Shown here: positions 59,921-64,000 of the stretch, piece after piece
Layout of the letters: each line of letters opens with the position of its first letter
Numbering within the stretch: the stretch's first letter is position 1
Source of the DNA: Phytoactinopolyspora halophila
GTDB taxonomy: Bacteria > Actinomycetota > Actinomycetes > Jiangellales > Jiangellaceae
DNA: 64,000 nt
Direction: 5' to 3'
Assembly (NCBI RefSeq): GCF_003287285.1
Contig: NZ_QMIG01000002.1
Coordinates: 124,001-188,000, forward strand
The notes under the pieces: model-generated
The model's input: only the letters and a program-made list of their open reading frames with translations
What the model was told of the DNA's origin: nothing
The model's database searches: none
Made by a program: the position numbers and the translations under genes

Positions 59921-60373
59921 GTGGTGACGCGCTTCGACCCGTTCCGCGAGATGGACCGTCTCGCCGAACAACTTCTCGGCTCCGCCCGCAACGTGGCGAC
60001 GATGCCGATGGACCTCTACCGTGAGCAGGACCGGTACGTCATGCATTTCGACCTGCCGGGAGTGGACCCCGGCTCGATCGACGTCAACATCGAGGGCCGG
60101 TCACTGACCGTCAAGGCTCACCGGACGGGACGTTCGGAGGAGAACGTGCAGTGGCTCGCCCGGGAACGCCCCGTCGGAACCTACGCACGGCAGCTCAACC
60201 TCGGCGACGGACTCTCCCCGGATCAGATCGATGCTACGTACGCCGACGGCGTGTTGACGCTGACCATTCCGGTCGCGGAGGAAGCCAAGCCCCGCCGCAT
60301 CGATGTCACGCGGGTCGATTCGACCCAGTCGGTGGGTAGTGGCAGTTCCGAACGTCAGGAGATCCAAACCTGA
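59921..60373 (+). CDS. Hsp20/alpha-crystallin small heat-shock protein
   Basis: A 150-residue chaperone. It begins TRFDPFREMDRLAEQLLGSA, has the alpha-crystallin domain (about residues 28-125; MPMDLYREQDRYVMHFDLPG, ADGVLTLTIPVAEEAKPRRI) and a short polar tail. It holds unfolding proteins as an oligomer. The GTG at 59921 is chosen because AGGAGGT is seven bases upstream; an in-frame ATG at 59855 is rejected since it lies in the leader. CIRCE control implies induction by heat through HrcA. Confidence 0.92.
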   Translation: MVTRFDPFREMDRLAEQLLGSARNVATMPMDLYREQDRYVMHFDLPGVDPGSIDVNIEGRSLTVKAHRTGRSEENVQWLARERPVGTYARQLNLGDGLSPDQIDATYADGVLTLTIPVAEEAKPRRIDVTRVDSTQSVGSGSSERQEIQT

Positions 60374-60410
60374 GACGGCGAAGCCGCTCAGTCAACGAGT
60401 CGAGTGCCGG

Positions 60411-60443
60411 CGGTGCGGATCCGGACATCGCGGGTCCGCACCG
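60411..60443 (+). terminator. Terminator after hsp20
   Basis: CGGTGCGGATCCG (60411-60423) pairs at 12 of 13 positions with CGGGTCCGCACCG (60431-60443), with a 7-nt loop, and is followed by TCGTCTTTT. This fits an intrinsic terminator for the hsp20 transcript. Confidence 0.75.
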
Positions 60444-60449
60444 TCGTCT

Positions 60450-60895
60450 TTTCACCCCCTCCGTCGAGAGCTTCGAGCCGTCGGGGCAGGTCGATGTGCG
60501 CGAGCTCGCCTGCCGGCGACGGCGTTCGCGCGCGAAGACGCCTGGGAGACAACTGATGCTCGGACGGCCGAGCACTTGTGTGCTCACGTCATCCGAACCG
60601 GCTCGATGTTGTCGAGCTCGACGACGCTTCTGCGGCCCACTTCACGGCAGGCTGGGAACCAGGTTGCCGCTGTGTCGACGTCAGCAGCCCATGCGGTAAG
60701 CCAAACCGTGATGCCGTGGGTATTCACACGATCCCCCCGGACACGGGTACCGTGTGCGTAGCAGCATCGTGACAGACGTCACGGACGACACCGCCGGAGC
60801 GCCGGGGCCCCACCCCACGCCCCGTTGATCCGACGGTGACAACACGGCCAGGCTGGCGCGGCAATCCCGCGGAGCCGATGACGTGAAGGAGAGAC
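60450..60895. other. Spacer before the 2-oxoacid dehydrogenase operon
   Basis: About 450 bp without a convincing gene. Short frames on both strands have arginine-rich or low-quality composition and no ribosome binding sites. It must hold the promoter of the E1-alpha gene, whose GAAGGAGAG lies just before 60896, but I cannot identify a confident -35/-10 pair. Confidence 0.5.
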
Positions 60896-62047
60896 ATGAC
60901 TGTCGACACGGCGGTTACCTCGGCGAGCGGAACAGCAGCCGACACCGAACTCGTCCAGCTGCTCACCCCCGAGGGCGAGCGAGTTCCCCACGAGCACTAC
61001 GACACGCTGATCGACGACATCACGGCGGACGAGATCCGGGATCTGTATCGCGATCTCACCATGTCCCGGCGGATCGACAGCGAAGCCATCGCACTCCAAC
61101 GTCAGGGCGAACTCGGCTTGTGGGCCAGCTTGCTCGGGCAGGAAGCAGCGCAAGTGGGCTCCGCCCGCGCCTTGCGGCCACAAGACCACGTCTTCCCCAC
61201 CTATCGCGAACACGGTGTCGCCTGGTGCCGGGGTGTCGATCCGGCCCAGTTGCTCGGGCTGTTCCGGGGTGTGGATCAGGGGAGCTGGGATCCGAAGGAG
61301 AACAACTTCCATCTCTACACGATCGTGATCGGCGCCCAGACGCTGCACGCCACCGGATACGCGATGGGCGTACAGCGAGACGGCGCCATCGGCACCGGCG
61401 ATCCCGAGCGCGACGCTGCCGTACTCGCTTACTTCGGCGACGGCGCCACCAGCCAGGGCGACGTCAACGAGGCGTTCATCTGGGCCGGCGTCAACAACGC
61501 CCCGGTGGTGTTCTTCTGCCAGAACAACCAGTGGGCCATCTCCGAACCACTGGAGCGCCAGACGCGGGTGCCGCTGTATCGGCGCGCGCACGGGTTCGGA
61601 TTCCCCGGGCTACGCGTCGACGGCAACGACGTGCTCGCCTGCCTGGCAGTCAGCCGGGAGGCACTCCAGCGTGCCCGTGACGGCGAAGGACCGTCGTTGA
61701 TCGAGGCTTTCACGTACCGGATGGGGGCCCATACCACCAGCGACGACGCGTCACGTTACCGGCTCGATTCGGAGCTGGAGAGCTGGCGCCTGAAGGATCC
61801 CGTCGAACGCGTCAAGGCTTACATGACGCGGGAGAAGATGGCCGACCAGGCGTTCTTCGACGGCGTGGAGGCCGAAGCGGAGCAGCTGGCCGAGCATTTG
61901 CGCACTACCTGCCGCTCCATGCCGGATCCACATCCCACCACGATCTTCGATCACGTCTACGTGGACACTCCTCCCACCCTGCGCGCACAGCAGGAGGAGA
62001 TGGCCCGCTACCTGGACTCCTTCGTCGACGAGAAGGAGGCGCAATGA
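60896..62047 (+). CDS. 2-oxoacid dehydrogenase E1 component, alpha subunit
   Basis: A 383-residue ThDP enzyme subunit of the pyruvate/branched-chain type. MSRRIDSEAIALQRQGELGL, GQEAAQVGSA, and the ThDP motif GDGATSQGDVNEA...NN (FCQNNQWAIS) are present; YRMGAHTTSDDASRY is the phosphorylation-loop region. With E1-beta it decarboxylates the 2-oxo acid and transfers the acyl to lipoyl-E2. AAGGAGAG precedes the ATG. Pyruvate versus branched-chain oxo acids cannot be decided here. Confidence 0.93.
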   Translation: MTVDTAVTSASGTAADTELVQLLTPEGERVPHEHYDTLIDDITADEIRDLYRDLTMSRRIDSEAIALQRQGELGLWASLLGQEAAQVGSARALRPQDHVFPTYREHGVAWCRGVDPAQLLGLFRGVDQGSWDPKENNFHLYTIVIGAQTLHATGYAMGVQRDGAIGTGDPERDAAVLAYFGDGATSQGDVNEAFIWAGVNNAPVVFFCQNNQWAISEPLERQTRVPLYRRAHGFGFPGLRVDGNDVLACLAVSREALQRARDGEGPSLIEAFTYRMGAHTTSDDASRYRLDSELESWRLKDPVERVKAYMTREKMADQAFFDGVEAEAEQLAEHLRTTCRSMPDPHPTTIFDHVYVDTPPTLRAQQEEMARYLDSFVDEKEAQ

Positions 62048-63021
62048 CTGCGCTCACCATCGCCAAGTCCATCAACGCCGGCCTGCGTCGTGCCATGGAC
62101 GCCGACGCCAAGGTGCTGGTCATGGGCGAAGACGTGGGCCGTCTCGGTGGAGTTTTCCGCGTCACGGACGGGCTGCAAAAAGACTTCGGAGAAGACCGGG
62201 TCTTCGACACGCCACTCGCCGAGGCCGGCATCATCGGCACCGCTATCGGGCTTGCCCTGCGGGGGTACCGCCCGGTCTGCGAGATCCAGTTCGACGGGTT
62301 CGTGTTTCCCGGCTATGACCAGATCGTCAGCCAGGTCGCGAAGATGCACTTCCGTTCGGGCGGGCGGCTGCGGCTGCCCATCACCATACGGATTCCCTAC
62401 GGCGGTGGCATCGGCGCCGTCGAGCACCACAGCGAGAGCCCGGAAGGATACTTCGCCCACACCCCAGGGTTGAAGGTCGTCTCCTGCGCCAGCCCGGCGG
62501 ATGCCTACTGGATGATCCAGCAGGCGATCGCGAGCGACGACCCCATCATCTTCTTCGAGCCGAAGCGCCGTTACTACGAGAAGGCCGAGTTCGATCTCGA
62601 TCAGGAGCCCGATCTCCCGCTGAACGCTTCCCGCGTCGTCGCCGAAGGATCCGATGCCACGCTCGCGGCGTACGGGCCGATGGTGAAGACCTGCCTCGAG
62701 GCAGCCACGGCCGCGACCGACGACGGCCGCTCGCTCGAGGTCATCGACTTGCGCACGCTCTCCCCGCTGGATCTCGAGCCGGTCTACGCCTCGGTGCGGC
62801 GCACCGGAAGGCTCGTCGTCGTACACGAGGCCCAGCGCACACTCGGCGTGGGCACCGAGGTCGCCGCCCGGGTCACCGAAGAATGCTTCTACTCGCTCGA
62901 AGCGCCCGTCGTCCGGGTCACCGGCTACGACACGCCCTATCCACCGGCTCGGGTCGAGGAGGACTACCTCCCCGACCTCGACCGGGTGCTCGACGGCGTC
63001 GAGCGCGCCCTGAGCTACTGA
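62044..63021 (+). CDS. 2-oxoacid dehydrogenase E1 component, beta subunit
   Basis: A 325-residue transketolase-like beta subunit: VMGEDVGRLGGVFRVTDGLQ, FDTPLAEAGIIGTAIGLALR, IPYGGGIGAVEHHSESPEGY, DPIIFFEPKRRYYEKAEFD and LRTLSPLDLEPVYASVRRTG. Its ATG overlaps the E1-alpha stop (ATGA), giving equal synthesis of the two subunits of the heterotetramer. It is separated from the E2 gene by 113 bp containing a perfect 22-bp hairpin. Confidence 0.94.
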   Translation: MTALTIAKSINAGLRRAMDADAKVLVMGEDVGRLGGVFRVTDGLQKDFGEDRVFDTPLAEAGIIGTAIGLALRGYRPVCEIQFDGFVFPGYDQIVSQVAKMHFRSGGRLRLPITIRIPYGGGIGAVEHHSESPEGYFAHTPGLKVVSCASPADAYWMIQQAIASDDPIIFFEPKRRYYEKAEFDLDQEPDLPLNASRVVAEGSDATLAAYGPMVKTCLEAATAATDDGRSLEVIDLRTLSPLDLEPVYASVRRTGRLVVVHEAQRTLGVGTEVAARVTEECFYSLEAPVVRVTGYDTPYPPARVEEDYLPDLDRVLDGVERALSY

Positions 63022-63064
63022 AGGAGCGACGAGGTGACGAGCAGCAACGACAACGACGACCCCA

Positions 63065-63113
63065 TGATCATGAACATTTATCGCCCTCATGGGGCGATAA
63101 ATGTTCATGATCA
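63065..63113. repeat. TGATCATGAAC palindromic hairpin, copy 3 (22-bp perfect stem)
   Basis: Arms 63065-63086 and 63092-63113 are exact inverted copies of 22 bp with a 5-nt loop. The outer part starts TGATCATGAACA, shared with the hairpins at 24.7 and 25.7 kb; the inner part reads TTTATCGCCC. It lies inside an operon, between E1-beta and E2, with no U-run, so it may attenuate, process or stabilise the transcript, or be a mobile palindromic repeat. Confidence 0.8.
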
Positions 63114-63134
63114 GCGGATAGGGAGGGTGCAGGC

Positions 63135-64000
63135 GTGAGCGTGTCGCAGTTCAATCTGCCCGATGTAGGCGAGGGCCTCACCGAGGCCGAGATCGTTTCG
63201 TGGAAGGTCAAGCCGGGCGACGCGGTGAAGGTCAACGACATCATCGTGGAGATCGAGACGGCCAAGTCCGCCGTCGAACTCCCCAGCCCGTATGCCGGTG
63301 TCGTCGACAGCCTGCTCGTCGAGGAGGGCCAGACGGTGCCGGTCGGGACACCGATCATCGCCGTGAACACCGGCACCGAAACTCCCGTGTCCGACGTCGC
63401 CACCCCCGGCGCGGATCTCGGGGCCGAATCGAGCGGCAGTGACGCTGCCGCTCCCACCGGCACCGGCGCTGACGAGAAGGGCGCCACGGACACCGGCGCG
63501 GACACGCCAGCAGCCGAGGACGAACGCCAGCCCGTCCTCGTCGGCTACGGTCCCCGCTCCAGCTCACCCGGCCGGCGCCAGCGCAAACGGCCCGCGGCTG
63601 CCAGCGAGCCACCGCCGGATCAGCAGCGAGCCCAGCAGAGCGCGCATGCCGGGTCGGCGCAGGCTCCGGCGAGCGGCGACGGGCGGGCACGCGTCCTGGC
63701 CAAGCCGCCGGTGCGCAAGCTGGCCAAGGATCTCGGCATCGATATCTCCACGGTGACACCCACCGGACCCAATGGCACGGTCACCCGCGAGGACGTCCAG
63801 GCCGCCGCGGCTCCAGTGGCGGACACGGCCGACGAGGCGGTGCGCGAGCCGGCCGGCGTTTCCAGCGAGCTGGGCTGGAACGGCCAGCCTCGCACCGAGC
63901 GGATTCCCGTCCGGTCGGTGCGGCGCAAGACCGCGCAGGCCATGGTCGAGTCGGCATTTACAGCCCCACATGTCACGGAGTTCATCACCGTCGATGTGTC
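63135..64000 (+). CDS. 2-oxoacid dehydrogenase E2 component (dihydrolipoamide acyltransferase), partial
   Basis: The gene runs past the window end; 288 residues are seen. Residues 1-80 are a lipoyl domain with lipoyl-lysine K44 in ETAKSAVE. Residues 85-185 are an Ala/Pro/Gly-rich flexible linker. Residues 190-225 are the peripheral subunit-binding domain (KPPVRKLAKDLGIDISTVTP, GTVTREDVQ). The catalytic CAT domain begins near 255 (RIPVRSVRRKTAQAMVESAF). GTG at 63135 with GGAGGG eight bases upstream. It completes the E1-E2 operon. Confidence 0.93.
   Translation, partial: MSVSQFNLPDVGEGLTEAEIVSWKVKPGDAVKVNDIIVEIETAKSAVELPSPYAGVVDSLLVEEGQTVPVGTPIIAVNTGTETPVSDVATPGADLGAESSGSDAAAPTGTGADEKGATDTGADTPAAEDERQPVLVGYGPRSSSPGRRQRKRPAAASEPPPDQQRAQQSAHAGSAQAPASGDGRARVLAKPPVRKLAKDLGIDISTVTPTGPNGTVTREDVQAAAAPVADTADEAVREPAGVSSELGWNGQPRTERIPVRSVRRKTAQAMVESAFTAPHVTEFITVDV

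Noticed and set aside
60450-60895. Small proteins upstream of the E1-alpha gene
   Set aside because: The short frames have no ribosome binding site, unusual composition and no recognisable domain.

Overview
The window is high-GC DNA with dense, short-spaced operons, ATGA/GTGA start-stop overlaps, frequent GTG starts and leaderless-looking promoters. Marker genes place it in the Actinomycetota: a bacterial proteasome activator (Bpa), a polyphosphate glucokinase, an ECF42 sigma factor with its DGPF partner, and a CIRCE-controlled hsp20. Jiangellales-type soil actinobacteria would fit, but the genus is a guess. No prophage, insertion sequence, CRISPR array or replication origin was seen; the window looks like a chromosomal arm with a block of sugar-catabolism islands followed by housekeeping genes.

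Layout. 0.2-2.4 kb: a TetR regulator divergent from an FMN reductase with two matched operators, then a DsbA-like oxidoreductase whose 3' end runs into the remnant of an XRE regulator. 2.6-9.9 kb: an operon (aldolase, sugar-binding lipoprotein, two permeases, zinc alcohol dehydrogenase, PFK-family kinase) divergent from a DeoR regulator. Its aldolase closely resembles YihT of sulfoquinovose breakdown. 10-13 kb: a tripartite tricarboxylate transporter in the order C-A-B. 13.3-16.5 kb: a xylose/fructose-type ABC transporter with a single-domain ATPase. 16.5-19.2 kb: the ECF42/DGPF pair and a FadR-type regulator. 19.3-22.5 kb: a protein joining an endonuclease Q-like PHP domain to a UvrD helicase. 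23-30 kb: a split transketolase, a methyltransferase, a redoxin, an NmrA-like reductase with its AraC regulator, an XRE-cupin regulator and acetyltransferase sharing overlapping promoters, and small unknowns.

30.4-35.3 kb is a five-gene translationally coupled amino-sugar pathway (DeoR/AgaR, SIS isomerase, ROK kinase, PfkB kinase, class II aldolase). 35.3-42.7 kb is a SorC-controlled polyol or sugar operon: a dehydrogenase, two SDRs and a ribose-type ABC transporter. Together 2.6-42.7 kb holds four sugar-uptake or breakdown systems, each with its own style of regulator.

42.8-64 kb is more housekeeping: a serpin lipoprotein, tRNA-Ser(UGA), a rhodanese-type sulfurtransferase, polyphosphate glucokinase, an ammonium transporter, an O-methyltransferase, a truncated beta-propeller gene, a nitrilase-family amidase, a MobA-like protein fused to a DUF6457-like domain, a quinone oxidoreductase, Bpa, a HAD phosphatase, seryl-tRNA synthetase, prephenate dehydratase, an S9 peptidase, hsp20, and the start of a pyruvate/branched-chain 2-oxoacid dehydrogenase operon whose E2 gene runs off the edge.

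The observations most worth following are the EndoQ-UvrD fusion, the YihT-like operon with an atypical PFK, and a family of near-perfect palindromic hairpins with a TGATCATGAAC core at gene ends.
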